A stretch of DNA of 64,000 bases from positions 3,410,001 to 3,474,000 of the forward strand of contig NZ_CP066339.1 of the NCBI RefSeq assembly GCF_016406125.1, given 5' to 3'. Every line of letters starts with the position of its first letter. Position 1 is the first letter of the stretch. Below, one piece after another: positions 35,759 through 45,125 of the stretch. A program made the position numbers and the translations under genes. Source of the DNA: Alicyclobacillus sp. SO9 (GTDB lineage: Bacteria; Bacillota; Bacilli; Alicyclobacillales; Alicyclobacillaceae). The notes below the pieces were generated by a model. That model had not been told where the DNA came from. It was given only the letters and a program-made list of their open reading frames with translations, and made no database searches.

Positions 35759-36133
35759 TTATCTTGCGGCTGGTCGCCAAGACCTCAAAGCCGCACCAAG
35801 CCATACACCCACCGTCGCAAGCAGAAAGCCAAGGAGTATGGTGACACCGAGTACGACCATTCCGCTGTTCCCGAGTCCCGCAATTCCGGCCACCACATCA
35901 GCCGTTTTTATGACCGGTTCATGCACAGCCCGCAGAGCTAAGGGCAGACCCCAGCCGATAACACCCACGGCCCAAGATCCGAGCCACGTGGAAAAGCCTG
36001 GACGGCCCCACAAGCCGATGACAAGTCCGACTACGAACGTAAAATACCATTGTCCAAATTGATTTCCAAGCCACACAACTGCAATCGCAGCCACGAGCAG
36101 CAAACCCCACAACATGAAAGCTGTCTTTCGCAC
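35759..36133 (-). CDS. Small membrane protein downstream of penicillin acylase gene
   Basis: A 124-aa protein with four predicted helices and a basic end (RSWRPAAR). GTG start with AGGAGG at the end of the upstream gene, 13 bp after its stop, so it is translated from the same mRNA. Not recognised; perhaps an accessory to the acylase, but this is only inferred from linkage. Confidence 0.7.
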   Translation of the reverse strand: MRKTAFMLWGLLLVAAIAVVWLGNQFGQWYFTFVVGLVIGLWGRPGFSTWLGSWAVGVIGWGLPLALRAVHEPVIKTADVVAGIAGLGNSGMVVLGVTILLGFLLATVGVWLGAALRSWRPAAR

Positions 36134-36146
36134 GCTGTTATACCTC

Positions 36147-38738
36147 CTATGAATGCAAAGTCCAGGTAACTAGCTGTCCCGGGACCTTGGCCTCGTTCAC
36201 GTATATCGGCAAATACTTCCCATCCCACCAAGTTTGAACGAAGTTCTCATACCACGGAGAGACAGGATTTTCAGACTGACCTCCCGGGTAAACACCTTCA
36301 CTCACTCCGCTCCAGTCTACAATCATACGCCAACTTGGCCCTGCAGTAGAAACCATTCCTCCATCTGCCGCATCAACTGTCCAGTCATCTCCACCGCTTG
36401 CCCTCGGACCATAACTGAGCGAGTCAATCATCGCCAATGACTCAAACTTACGAAAGTGAACTTTCCCCCACTGCCATCTCTGCGGATTGGCTCCAAGCTG
36501 CTTGCTTAAGGTCGATACAGCATTTTTAAATGCTTTACGCATCACTTCAGCTGCTGTTCGATGCGTGCCATTCGGCAGGTCAAACGAAGCATTTGACCCA
36601 TCCTGTAACGTCCAAGCTTCCAAGTCCTCATCCAAAGACTGTTGATTCACACTCAGCCTTAATCTTGGGTCGGTCTGTACTGGAACGTGTTTGGCCTTCC
36701 ACCATGGCTCAAACGTATCGTTCAGGTAGGTTGTCCAAAACTGCCACCAAATCAATGCCCCTTGAGAGTTTGCCGTCATGTTCTCGTTCCAGTTTTTTAG
36801 AATTTGCTGTGCCTGCTTTTGCGCAGACGTAAGCGAAGTTCCAGAAAGAGCTGACTCCAACTTAGGCACAATCTCTGAAGCCAAATAATCGGTCGTATTG
36901 TTCTGCAACTGCTCAAAACTCTTGACTGTAAGTTTAGACTTTGTAGTCAACGTCTTGTAAATCTCGTCTGCTCTGTATCCTGTACTGAAAAAATTCATTG
37001 TAGTCCCAATATAGTAGGGATAAGTATTGCCCACTTCGCGTTGATTGGCGCTGAATACAATATGACTGGGAGGGTCATATACTTGCGGTACATCCTTATA
37101 CGGAATTGTGCCGACGATATCCGATGCACCCGTGCCCGACATAGGCAACCATGGCTGTCCTGATTTTACTTGGGGGTAGTATCCGGCCGAGATCATTCCA
37201 ATATTGCCCTTTTTATCAGCATAAACAAAATTCTGTGACGGTGCGTGCCAGTCCTTGAGTGCAGCCTTGAACTGGGCGAAATTCGTTGCTTTGACCACAT
37301 TCAGGAGCGCATTCAAATCTGGTGAGGGCAAATCACCCATCCAGTCAACTGATAGTGTTTGCCCCGATTGTGTCATGATTGGACCGTGTACCGTCAACTT
37401 TACATCCAACTTGACACTTTTGCGCCCCTTCACAGGTATAGTATACGATGCGTGCTCCATCTTGCGCCATTTACCGTTCCAGAAATAAGAGTTTGGGTGT
37501 AATTTTGACGTCTTCTCACGGTAATAAAAGGTGGCTTGGTTTTGAACATTGGTCAAGCTCCAAGCGATACTTCGATTTCTTCCAATTAGTATGACAGGAA
37601 TACCAGGAATGCTCACGCCGGAAAATGTGTACGATGGGGATTGTCCCGAAATCTGGTACCAAATTGCAGGCAGCGTTTGTGACAGATGCGGATCTCCCGC
37701 CATCATGGCAGAGCCAGATGCGGTTTTCGTTCCATCTACTGCCCAGTTGTTGCTATTGGAACCATGATGAATCGCAGCTGCAGGCAGCTGATTTATCGTC
37801 TGAATGAGTTGCTTGACTGCTTTAGCCTGTGCGTTCTGATTGGCTCGAGACCCCGAACCTCGCCCGCCATTTCTGGCAGCAGATATAAGCACAGCGGCGT
37901 CTGATGTTCCGGCTTGAGTTGCAGTGGATGAAGACACTACAGATGAAGGCAGGGATTCCTTCACCATAGGAGCAGGACTGTCCACATGGTAGGGTCCCAC
38001 ATCATACGGGTGTTGAACGTCTTTTGGCAAGACAGGAAACCAATTCATGGTCTTTTTGGCGCCAAGGGATTCTTCCAAAAGAGCGTATTCCAGCGGGCCA
38101 GTAGTGAAATCAAGCGTTTGCGTCATATCCCCCTGGATGACCAGAGAATCTACAGGCTTCCAGAGTTTGGGCTGGTAACCAAGCATTTTAAACATGACCG
38201 GAAGTTTTCCTTGGTTCTCATCCGACTTTATGACATCGTTGACACCAGCAGCATAAGCCAGTAAGGCTTTCTTCGCGGGACTGTCCGAGGACATTTGCTG
38301 CCATTCTGCCTTGGCGGTTCGGATGAGGCCCAACTGTAACTCAAACTTGTCTGAGGGCAGCGCTTTTGGACCGATGACTTGTGAAAGTCTCCCCTCGCCT
38401 TGACGACGCATCAGATCCATCTGAAACAAGCGAAACTTTGCGTGAAGGTAACCTGTGGCAAGAAACAAATCGTGATTGGTCTGCGCCTGTATATAGGCCC
38501 TCCCTGACTTGTCAAAACGAATCTTGACAGGCTTGTTTAAACCCTTGATAGCGATGGTCTCGGTTTTGGGTGGATTTGCATTGCCGGCTGAAGTCCAGAT
38601 GCCGGTTCCAGGATTCAACACGGCGGCTACAGCCGGGATTGGTCCTGCGCCTTTTGCCCCGAGCAACAGCAGCCCGGCAGAAATTACGACAGCCAAACCT
38701 GTATTTATCCCACGCCACATACCTTTTCTCTGTCTCAT
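36147..38738 (-). CDS. Penicillin acylase family protein (Ntn hydrolase precursor)
   Basis: An 863-aa secreted or anchored precursor. An N-terminal hydrophobic segment (about 10-38) acts as signal or anchor. The alpha chain is followed by a linker rich in Ala/Ser/Gly and the self-cleavage site HHG-S in HHGSNSNNWAVDG, whose Ser would become the beta-chain N-terminal nucleophile. AGDPHL follows, as in the family. Members cleave amides such as penicillins, acyl-homoserine lactones or cyclic lipopeptides; the substrate here is unknown. The start ATG has GGGG upstream and lies just past the sirtuin stop, so the genes may share a transcript. Confidence 0.88.
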   Translation of the reverse strand: MRQRKGMWRGINTGLAVVISAGLLLLGAKGAGPIPAVAAVLNPGTGIWTSAGNANPPKTETIAIKGLNKPVKIRFDKSGRAYIQAQTNHDLFLATGYLHAKFRLFQMDLMRRQGEGRLSQVIGPKALPSDKFELQLGLIRTAKAEWQQMSSDSPAKKALLAYAAGVNDVIKSDENQGKLPVMFKMLGYQPKLWKPVDSLVIQGDMTQTLDFTTGPLEYALLEESLGAKKTMNWFPVLPKDVQHPYDVGPYHVDSPAPMVKESLPSSVVSSSTATQAGTSDAAVLISAARNGGRGSGSRANQNAQAKAVKQLIQTINQLPAAAIHHGSNSNNWAVDGTKTASGSAMMAGDPHLSQTLPAIWYQISGQSPSYTFSGVSIPGIPVILIGRNRSIAWSLTNVQNQATFYYREKTSKLHPNSYFWNGKWRKMEHASYTIPVKGRKSVKLDVKLTVHGPIMTQSGQTLSVDWMGDLPSPDLNALLNVVKATNFAQFKAALKDWHAPSQNFVYADKKGNIGMISAGYYPQVKSGQPWLPMSGTGASDIVGTIPYKDVPQVYDPPSHIVFSANQREVGNTYPYYIGTTMNFFSTGYRADEIYKTLTTKSKLTVKSFEQLQNNTTDYLASEIVPKLESALSGTSLTSAQKQAQQILKNWNENMTANSQGALIWWQFWTTYLNDTFEPWWKAKHVPVQTDPRLRLSVNQQSLDEDLEAWTLQDGSNASFDLPNGTHRTAAEVMRKAFKNAVSTLSKQLGANPQRWQWGKVHFRKFESLAMIDSLSYGPRASGGDDWTVDAADGGMVSTAGPSWRMIVDWSGVSEGVYPGGQSENPVSPWYENFVQTWWDGKYLPIYVNEAKVPGQLVTWTLHS

Positions 38739-38741
38739 AGT

Positions 38742-39488
38742 TCACATCCCCATAATTTTCTCCATGGTTTCTCCCACTTTACCCCGGATGACTAGGTCGG
38801 CTTCTGAATCGTAGTAAGTAGGTGCGAGATTAATAATGACGGCCTTTGAATCTTTACTTCGGTGGTTCGGCAGGTCGGCCACCGGGTTTACAGAAAGGGA
38901 AGTTCCAAGAATGAGGAGCAAATCACAATGGCGGACTGCATCATAAGCCTCGATATAGTGGTGAATTGACTGCTCGAATAACACCATATCAGGGTACAAA
39001 ATGGAATCACACAGTTCACCTTTGACGCTCATCCAGCTGCAACGCGGAATCTCCTGTCCAATCACATCTTCCATATGGTACCGTTCACGGCAACGTGGAC
39101 AGTACGCCCGGCGGATATTTCCATGTAACTCATATACGTCTGTACTCCCTGCAATCTGATGGAGTCCGTCTACATTTTGTGTGAAAATTTGAACATTTTT
39201 ATGTGATTTTTCAAGGCTTGCAAGCAACCTGTGACCTGCGTTGGGCCTTGCGGACAGATACTCATCGGTCCAAAAAATGTCCCGAAAAAACTGCCAAAAC
39301 TCTCGCGGGAACATTTTCAGGTACCCCTCCGACATCGAGGTCATTAATGTCTCGTCGCGCCAGAGACCGTCTTCGGAGCGAAAATCTAAAATACCTGACT
39401 CAGTGCTCATGCCGGCACCGGTCAGAACCACAATCCGACTGCTCTTCGCAAGCCAGTGTTTCAATTGCAGAATCTGCTCTGACGCCAA
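38742..39488 (-). CDS. Sir2-family NAD-dependent protein deacylase (sirtuin)
   Basis: A 248-aa cytosolic deacylase. The NAD site is LTGAGMSTESGILDFR (residues 22-37); FTQNVDGLH and the catalytic His in ELHGN (H122) follow. The zinc cysteines are C130, C133, C150 and C160, and GTSLSVNPVADLP completes the fold. It removes acyl groups from lysines using NAD+. It lies 13 bp downstream of the GNAT/acyl-CoA-synthetase fusion gene, which is the typical genetic arrangement of a reversible lysine-acylation pair. Confidence 0.93.
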   Translation of the reverse strand: MASEQILQLKHWLAKSSRIVVLTGAGMSTESGILDFRSEDGLWRDETLMTSMSEGYLKMFPREFWQFFRDIFWTDEYLSARPNAGHRLLASLEKSHKNVQIFTQNVDGLHQIAGSTDVYELHGNIRRAYCPRCRERYHMEDVIGQEIPRCSWMSVKGELCDSILYPDMVLFEQSIHHYIEAYDAVRHCDLLLILGTSLSVNPVADLPNHRSKDSKAVIINLAPTYYDSEADLVIRGKVGETMEKIMGM

Positions 39489-39501
39489 GGTCTCTTCCTC
39501 C

Positions 39502-41937
39502 TTATTCTTGTATGCACTGAATCTGCACCGTTCCTGCAGTCAATCCGTTAAGCGAGGCCGTGAGATTTGTCAGCTCGATGTGCTGAATTTCGGGTACTTC
39601 TTCAGCTAATCTGGACAACCTTAAAAGAACATCCCGGAGTTCAGTTTGTGCCGTTTCCGTGACGTCGTCTCCAATGCACACCTGGGCTACCATATCGACC
39701 GCATCCACATCTGTCAGCGGGATAATTCGTGTAACTGAGGTAAAACCAACGTTTCCAACCGACTGAAATGGAGCTTGCTCCCAATTCTTCACCACTTTAT
39801 TGCTGACCGATTTCAACTCCATAATGAGTCCAAACAACGGGTCAGCTTGGACCTTTATACCAACGGACAAGCCAGCATTCCGGGGAGTGGAAGGCTCTGG
39901 CTGTTGAAACGCAATCCCCATAAGTTCCAGAACCTGAGAGCAAGCAGCGTCAGAAATCCACTTTCCGTTCTTGTCGCGTACAGCCCGAATCAGGTCTCGC
40001 GCTGCATCCGGATTGGCATTCTCTAAATCTGGCACATGTCCTTGGTCACGGTTGCGAAATTCTGCGTAGTACATGACCTTCGTCAATGCATGGACGGCCT
40101 GTTCCGGAAATGGGTAGACGGGTATTTTCTGAGCACCGGCCTTCACGTAGCGAACCGTATAATCTCCCCGCGTCAGAAAATTGGCAAGTACCGGTTTTGG
40201 CTGATAGCTTGGGTCCCCTGCTGTCTGATGTTCCTCGGCTACTTCTGTAATCGCCTCTGCAATGGCATTGACCACGGCCTGTTCATCGACCACCCCAATC
40301 GGCGTAAACAAGACAATGACTGCATCCACCGTGTCATCCTTCAATACTTGAGGAAGCACGTCACGGTATCCCTGTGCTAACGCTTCGTAGCCCAGGTTGA
40401 TGACAGGGGACACGAATTCCAAGCCGTCTCTCTGCAGCGTGTCCACAGTGGTCACCGCTCCCCCTGCGGTATTCGTAACAAGGGCAACCCGCCGACCGCG
40501 AGGCAACACATTTTCACTGAGCAAGGCCGCAGCGTCAAACATCTCCTGCAGTGTGTTAGCCCGAATGACGCCAGCTTGACGAAAAAGAGCATCTACAACG
40601 GGCTCCGCCGGTTCCGGAAAGGAGGCACGAGTATTGGAAATGGACAATCCCGCTTCCGTTCTCGCGCTCTTCACAACAAGAATCGGCTTGTTTCTGGCAA
40701 TTCTTCGGCAAATTCTGGAGAATTTAAGAGGATTGCCGAAAGACTCCAGGTACAGCAGAATCATTTTTATATCGGGATCGTCCTCCCAGTATTGCAACAT
40801 GTCGTTGCCGGATACATCCGCCTTGTTGCCAAGGCTGACGAAATTCGATACTCCCATCCCCATTTTTTCTGCATAATCCAAAATGGCGATGCCAAGTGCG
40901 CCCGAGTGGCTCGCGATAGCCGCCGGCCCCGGAGGCAACAGGACAGGCGCAAAACTTGCGTTCAGTGAAACATCCGGATTCGAATTTGCCAGTCCCAGGC
41001 AATTCGGTCCAATTAACCTACAACCGCTTTCACGTAAAGACTCAACGAGTTGGCGTTGCATCAGTTCCCCTGCTTCGTCCCGCTCTCCAAAGCCTGCGGA
41101 TATGACAATAACACTGCGCACATTCGCCTCAATACATTCTTGTGCCACGCTCAAAACTTGCGTTGCTGGAACCGAAATAATGGCCAAGTCGATTTGCTCG
41201 GGGATGTCTCTGACCTGTTTGTATGAACGGACAGACGATACGGAATGTGTCAATGGATTTACCGGATAAACCGTACCTGTATACCCGCCGTACAAAATTC
41301 GTTTTAACAAAATTCGCCCGAGCCGGTTGGGATCCCTTGAGGCACCAATGACGGCAACTGTCTGCGGATGGAAAAAACTATGAAGCGATGCTGCTGTCGC
41401 CAGTTTTTCGCGGACCTCTTGCAGTACTCTTGTTCGCTCAGTTTCGACAAGAGGCAGTACAAGGTGCACTGCATCAGGCTCATTGTCGCTGGTTAATTCG
41501 TATCCACTTGACTTAAAAACATGAAGCATCTGATAATTCTCACGCAAGACAGTTGCCTCAAACGATTTAAATCCATTCCTCCAAGCATTCTGAGCCAAAT
41601 GCTCCAATAAGAGAGACCCTACACCCTTGCCTTGCAGTTTGTCGTCAACCAAAAAAGCGACTTCAGCCATGGTATCAGCAGTCCGAATATAATTCCCCAT
41701 GGCAATTACTCTGTCACCAGATACACACAAGAGCGACATGCCGTTTCTGCCGCCGTCTGCAATCATGTTCAAAATAAAATCGTCGCTCACATCACGCATT
41801 AAGTGAAAGAAGCGCAAGTACAAGCTGTCCGTTGACACGGTCTCAAACAGCTTTCGTATAGCTGTAACGTCACGGTTATCTCTCGTTGCCTGACGAAATT
41901 GTGCCACACGCCCGTCCCGCAAAATAATCCGAGCCAT
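39502..41937 (-). CDS. Pat-like fusion: N-terminal GNAT plus ADP-forming acyl-CoA synthetase-like domain
   Basis: An 811-aa protein with the GNAT domain first (about 1-165; acetyl-CoA motif DDKLQGKGVGSLLLEHL), then a CoA-binding Rossmann domain (about 195-330; VAVIGASRDPNRLGRILLK) and a ligase-CoA domain. Classical Pat has the opposite order; the GNAT-first order is known in some bacteria. The synthetase part looks inactive. The phospho-His motif SHTGS reads SNTRAS (about residue 432), and the ATP-grasp domain lacks its central lysine/HKSD-type core, going from an EL...AFQQPE segment straight to a DPLFGLIME-like piece. A regulatory acyl-CoA sensor driving lysine acetylation is therefore likely. 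Operon with the sirtuin. Confidence 0.9.
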   Translation of the reverse strand: MARIILRDGRVAQFRQATRDNRDVTAIRKLFETVSTDSLYLRFFHLMRDVSDDFILNMIADGGRNGMSLLCVSGDRVIAMGNYIRTADTMAEVAFLVDDKLQGKGVGSLLLEHLAQNAWRNGFKSFEATVLRENYQMLHVFKSSGYELTSDNEPDAVHLVLPLVETERTRVLQEVREKLATAASLHSFFHPQTVAVIGASRDPNRLGRILLKRILYGGYTGTVYPVNPLTHSVSSVRSYKQVRDIPEQIDLAIISVPATQVLSVAQECIEANVRSVIVISAGFGERDEAGELMQRQLVESLRESGCRLIGPNCLGLANSNPDVSLNASFAPVLLPPGPAAIASHSGALGIAILDYAEKMGMGVSNFVSLGNKADVSGNDMLQYWEDDPDIKMILLYLESFGNPLKFSRICRRIARNKPILVVKSARTEAGLSISNTRASFPEPAEPVVDALFRQAGVIRANTLQEMFDAAALLSENVLPRGRRVALVTNTAGGAVTTVDTLQRDGLEFVSPVINLGYEALAQGYRDVLPQVLKDDTVDAVIVLFTPIGVVDEQAVVNAIAEAITEVAEEHQTAGDPSYQPKPVLANFLTRGDYTVRYVKAGAQKIPVYPFPEQAVHALTKVMYYAEFRNRDQGHVPDLENANPDAARDLIRAVRDKNGKWISDAACSQVLELMGIAFQQPEPSTPRNAGLSVGIKVQADPLFGLIMELKSVSNKVVKNWEQAPFQSVGNVGFTSVTRIIPLTDVDAVDMVAQVCIGDDVTETAQTELRDVLLRLSRLAEEVPEIQHIELTNLTASLNGLTAGTVQIQCIQE

Positions 41938-42040
41938 AGTTGTTCGGCCACCACCCGTTCATATGGTTGGTTTTTACTTCTTGCCTGTCCCCTCAATATC
42001 CTGCACTAAACTGGGAAAACTTCAAAGCGGAGGGATGACG

Positions 42041-42409
42041 ATGTATAGATCACATGTCTGGCGTATCTCAACGATAAACCTGCTGATAAAACTTATCCTC
42101 TTTACCGCCGTTCTGTACGTGGAACAAGTCCTGTTCCCCGGCCTCTACCAAAGCATCTGGCCTGTGATTGTAACAGCCATCGTACTGAGCGGGGTTGGCG
42201 TTACCGCGGACTTAATTCTGGTTCCGCCGTTCGGGAATCTTCCCGCGCTGGCCATGGGGTGGTTCGGAATGACTTTCATTATCTGGTTCGTGGGGCTGTG
42301 GTATTCCAGCGCTGCAATCAGCCTTGTGACAGCTTGGTTCATGAGTACTGGGCTGGCACCTATAGAGTATATTTTACATCGATACATACTTGACTCTCTC
42401 GTCAGGTAG
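42041..42409 (+). CDS. DUF2512 (YndM-like) family membrane protein
   Basis: A 122-aa protein with four predicted helices, matching the DUF2512 family of spore-forming Bacilli. I start at ATG 42041, preceded by GGAGG and an in-frame ATG six bases earlier; the frame to 41963 lacks an RBS. It is divergent from the Pat-like gene. Function is not known. Confidence 0.75.
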   Translation: MYRSHVWRISTINLLIKLILFTAVLYVEQVLFPGLYQSIWPVIVTAIVLSGVGVTADLILVPPFGNLPALAMGWFGMTFIIWFVGLWYSSAAISLVTAWFMSTGLAPIEYILHRYILDSLVR

Positions 42410-42459
42410 GGGCACGATGTGTAGTGAATGCTGGGAATGAACAAAAGGTGTGCGTGGTA

Positions 42460-42897
42460 ATGATCCGAGGAACGCAAGGGAAAACAGAACGGTGGCTGTT
42501 CTCGTTTGTTCAAAAGGTCTTTCCAAATGCAGAGAGCGGCCGCATCATGTGTCTTAAGAACCGGGTACTGGAACTGGACATTTATGTCGCAGACCTGCCC
42601 TTGTGCATTGAGTACGACGGGCTTCACCACCGGAAACGCGTGAAGAAAGACGAAAACAAGAACTATTTATTGCGGGAAGAAGGCATTCCCCTGATACGCA
42701 TCCGGGAACACGGGTTACCCTCTATCAAAGCTTTTGGGTCGTCCACTATCGTCCACTATCCGTTTCAGCCCGGTGACCTGCATCGATGCCTGTTGGACCT
42801 TCGCTCAGAGATTCTGACACGGTATGCTCTAAACGGTGAACAACAAGCCGAGTTACAGGCTTGGGGCGAAGACAGCGGTAACACCACCATACTATAA
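42460..42897 (+). CDS. Small PD-(D/E)XK nuclease-fold protein (Vsr/DUF559-like core)
   Basis: A 145-aa protein. The core reads LELDIYVADLPLCIEYDG with D40 and E51-x-D53, followed by HH, then D64 and a GIPLIRIRE strand. This is the arrangement of the restriction-endonuclease/Vsr-like fold also seen in zinc-ribbon nucleases of the DUF4379 type, though no zinc ribbon is present here. I start at the ATG at 42460 with AAGGTG upstream; a GTG at 42424 would add 12 residues. No methylase or transposon neighbours. It may be a stand-alone repair or homing-like nuclease. A 10-bp duplication (GTCCACTATC twice) lies inside the gene at about 42740. Confidence 0.65.
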   Translation: MIRGTQGKTERWLFSFVQKVFPNAESGRIMCLKNRVLELDIYVADLPLCIEYDGLHHRKRVKKDENKNYLLREEGIPLIRIREHGLPSIKAFGSSTIVHYPFQPGDLHRCLLDLRSEILTRYALNGEQQAELQAWGEDSGNTTIL

Positions 42898-42933
42898 GCC
42901 GAATACAGCACGCGAAAAGGAGCGAAAATTTTT

Positions 42934-43680
42934 ATGGCACAAGCACCGCAAACCCTTGACGGCTGGTTTGTACTGCACGACTTTCGCAAAATTGACTGGG
43001 CACGCTGGAAAAACTGCAGTGTCACAGAACAAAATCAAATGTTGGATGAATTTCAAACCGTGTTAAGCGAGTTCACGTCTGTGAACGAGAATCACTCCGG
43101 AACCTTTGGTGTTTTTGCCATTGCCGGACATAAAGCAGACTTATTGCTCCTACATATGAGACCCACGGTTGAAGAGTTAGAGCAAGTCAAGACAAAACTC
43201 AACAAGACGGCCATTGCGGACTATCTGACAACGCCGTATTCTTACGTTTCGGTAGTGGAATTAGGCGGGTACTTGGCAAAACCCGGCGTCAATCCTGATA
43301 CAGATCCGTACCTCCAGGGGCGTCTAAAGCCCGCAATGCCGGACTTCTCACAGATTTGTTTTTATCCCATGAGCAAAAAGCGCGACGGGTCTGACAACTG
43401 GTATACCCTGTCTGAATCAGAACGTGTCGATCTCATGCGCAGCCACGGCGGGATTGGCCGCAGCTATGCTGACCGTATCAAACAGATTGTCACAGGTTCG
43501 ATGGGCCTGGATGATTGGGAGTGGGGTGTGACGCTGTTTTCTGACGATCCTCTCCAATTCAAGAAAATTGTATACGAGATGCGGTTTGACGAAGCCAGCG
43601 CACGCTTTGGAGAATTTGGTCCCTTTTACGTCGGCTATAAAATCAGCGACCACGGACTCCGACAGTTGTTTACAGTCTAA
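42934..43680 (+). CDS. hemQ: Coproheme decarboxylase HemQ
   Basis: A 248-aa chlorite-dismutase-family protein that converts coproheme to heme b in the coproporphyrin-dependent pathway of Gram-positives. The axial His is in RSHGGIGRSYADRIKQI (H171), and FYPMSKKR carries the substrate-site tyrosine. The length is typical. Upstream AAAGGAG is seven bases before the ATG. It supplies the heme that CtaB and CtaA turn into heme A for the oxidase encoded 10 kb away. Confidence 0.95.
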   Translation: MAQAPQTLDGWFVLHDFRKIDWARWKNCSVTEQNQMLDEFQTVLSEFTSVNENHSGTFGVFAIAGHKADLLLLHMRPTVEELEQVKTKLNKTAIADYLTTPYSYVSVVELGGYLAKPGVNPDTDPYLQGRLKPAMPDFSQICFYPMSKKRDGSDNWYTLSESERVDLMRSHGGIGRSYADRIKQIVTGSMGLDDWEWGVTLFSDDPLQFKKIVYEMRFDEASARFGEFGPFYVGYKISDHGLRQLFTV

Positions 43681-43740
43681 TCGGGTTCTGTGCAGGACAG
43701 TGCTTAACACCGGTAAATCTGCGGCATTGGGGGAATTGAA

Positions 43741-45111
43741 TTGAACTGGATTGGTGATTTAACGGCACTTCTCGGAACGAGCAAGGTCACAGACAACGAG
43801 ACGGTTTTGCAACACCACAGCCACGACGAATCGTACCATCAGGCTGTGCTTCCGGATGTGGTCGTGTTCCCGGAAAGCACAGATGACATTGTCCAGGTGT
43901 TGCAGTTTGCCAATTATCACAGAATTCCAGTCGTTCCCTTCGGTGCCGGCAGTTCGCTCGAGGGTCACACTGTGCCAGTGCAACACGGAATCAGTGTGGA
44001 CTTAACAAATATGCATCAGATTCTCGAAATTCGCCCCAATGACTTTCTGGCCTGCGTAGAGCCAGGTGTGACCCGCAAGCAACTCAATGAGCAGTTGCGT
44101 CGCTTTGGTCTATTCTTCCCTGTCGATCCCGGTGCCGACGCAACCATCGGCGGCATGGCCGCCACTGGTGCCAGCGGTACAACTACGGTCCGGTACGGTG
44201 CCATGCGTGACAACGTGCGCTCGCTCACAGTGGTGCTGGCAGACGGGCGTGTGATTGAAACGGGATCGCTGGCAAGTAAATCATCGTCCGGGTACAACCT
44301 GACCCACTTGTTCGTCGGGTCTGAGGGCACATTAGGTGTCATTTCAAAAATATGGCTGAGACTTTATGGCCTTCCTCAGAAAGAAGTCGCTGCGAGAGCT
44401 CAGTTTCACTCTGTTGCAGAATGCGTCAATGCCAGTGTAGCCCTTATCAGTGCCGGCATACCAGCGGCCCGCCTGGAACTGGTGTCACCTCGGATTATGA
44501 ACGCAATCAACCAATACAGTCATACGAGTTACGACGAAGTTCCTACACTGTTTATTGCATTTCACGGAAACGAAGGCAGTATTGACACGGATGTGGCACT
44601 GGCACAGGAGATTCTGACAGACGAGGGATGCATCACTGTTGACTTTGAATCAGAGACAGACGCAAGAAACACCTTATGGAGCGCACGCCACACGGCAGCC
44701 CCGGCCTTTATGCATCAACACCCTGGGAAAGGACACATGACGACAGACGTCTGTGTGCCATTGTCGAAATTGCCGGCGGCCATCTCGTTTGCAGAGCAAA
44801 TGATGGCAGAGTACAACGTTGAAGGCGGTATCGTCGGTCACGTCGGAGACGGAAATTTCCACGTCAGCATGGCCGTCAACCCACAGGACAGTGAACAACT
44901 GAAGCGTGCCGAGGCGTTCAACGAAGCACTGGTAAAGCACGCTCTGGAAGCTGGAGGTACCTGCACAGGCGAACACGGGGTTGGACTTGGGAAAAAGAAG
45001 TACCAAAGTTTGGAACATGGGGATGCACTGGATGTGATGCGCTCCATCAAGTTTGCACTCGATAAGCTCGGAATCATGAACCCTGGAAAACTGGTGGACA
45101 CCGACAAATAA
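43741..45111 (+). CDS. glcD: FAD-linked oxidase, GlcD/D-lactate dehydrogenase type
   Basis: A 456-aa flavoprotein. The PCMH-type FAD domain contains VVFPESTDDIVQVLQ and VPFGAGSSLEGHTVP, and the C-terminal domain carries GEHGVGLGKKKY, the FAD-oxidase C signature. Substrates in this group are glycolate, D-lactate or D-2-hydroxyacids. No glcE or glcF follows, so it acts alone or with distant partners. The TTG start at 43741 has GGGGG upstream. Confidence 0.9.
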   Translation: MNWIGDLTALLGTSKVTDNETVLQHHSHDESYHQAVLPDVVVFPESTDDIVQVLQFANYHRIPVVPFGAGSSLEGHTVPVQHGISVDLTNMHQILEIRPNDFLACVEPGVTRKQLNEQLRRFGLFFPVDPGADATIGGMAATGASGTTTVRYGAMRDNVRSLTVVLADGRVIETGSLASKSSSGYNLTHLFVGSEGTLGVISKIWLRLYGLPQKEVAARAQFHSVAECVNASVALISAGIPAARLELVSPRIMNAINQYSHTSYDEVPTLFIAFHGNEGSIDTDVALAQEILTDEGCITVDFESETDARNTLWSARHTAAPAFMHQHPGKGHMTTDVCVPLSKLPAAISFAEQMMAEYNVEGGIVGHVGDGNFHVSMAVNPQDSEQLKRAEAFNEALVKHALEAGGTCTGEHGVGLGKKKYQSLEHGDALDVMRSIKFALDKLGIMNPGKLVDTDK

Positions 45112-45125
45112 GGGTGAGGCACATA

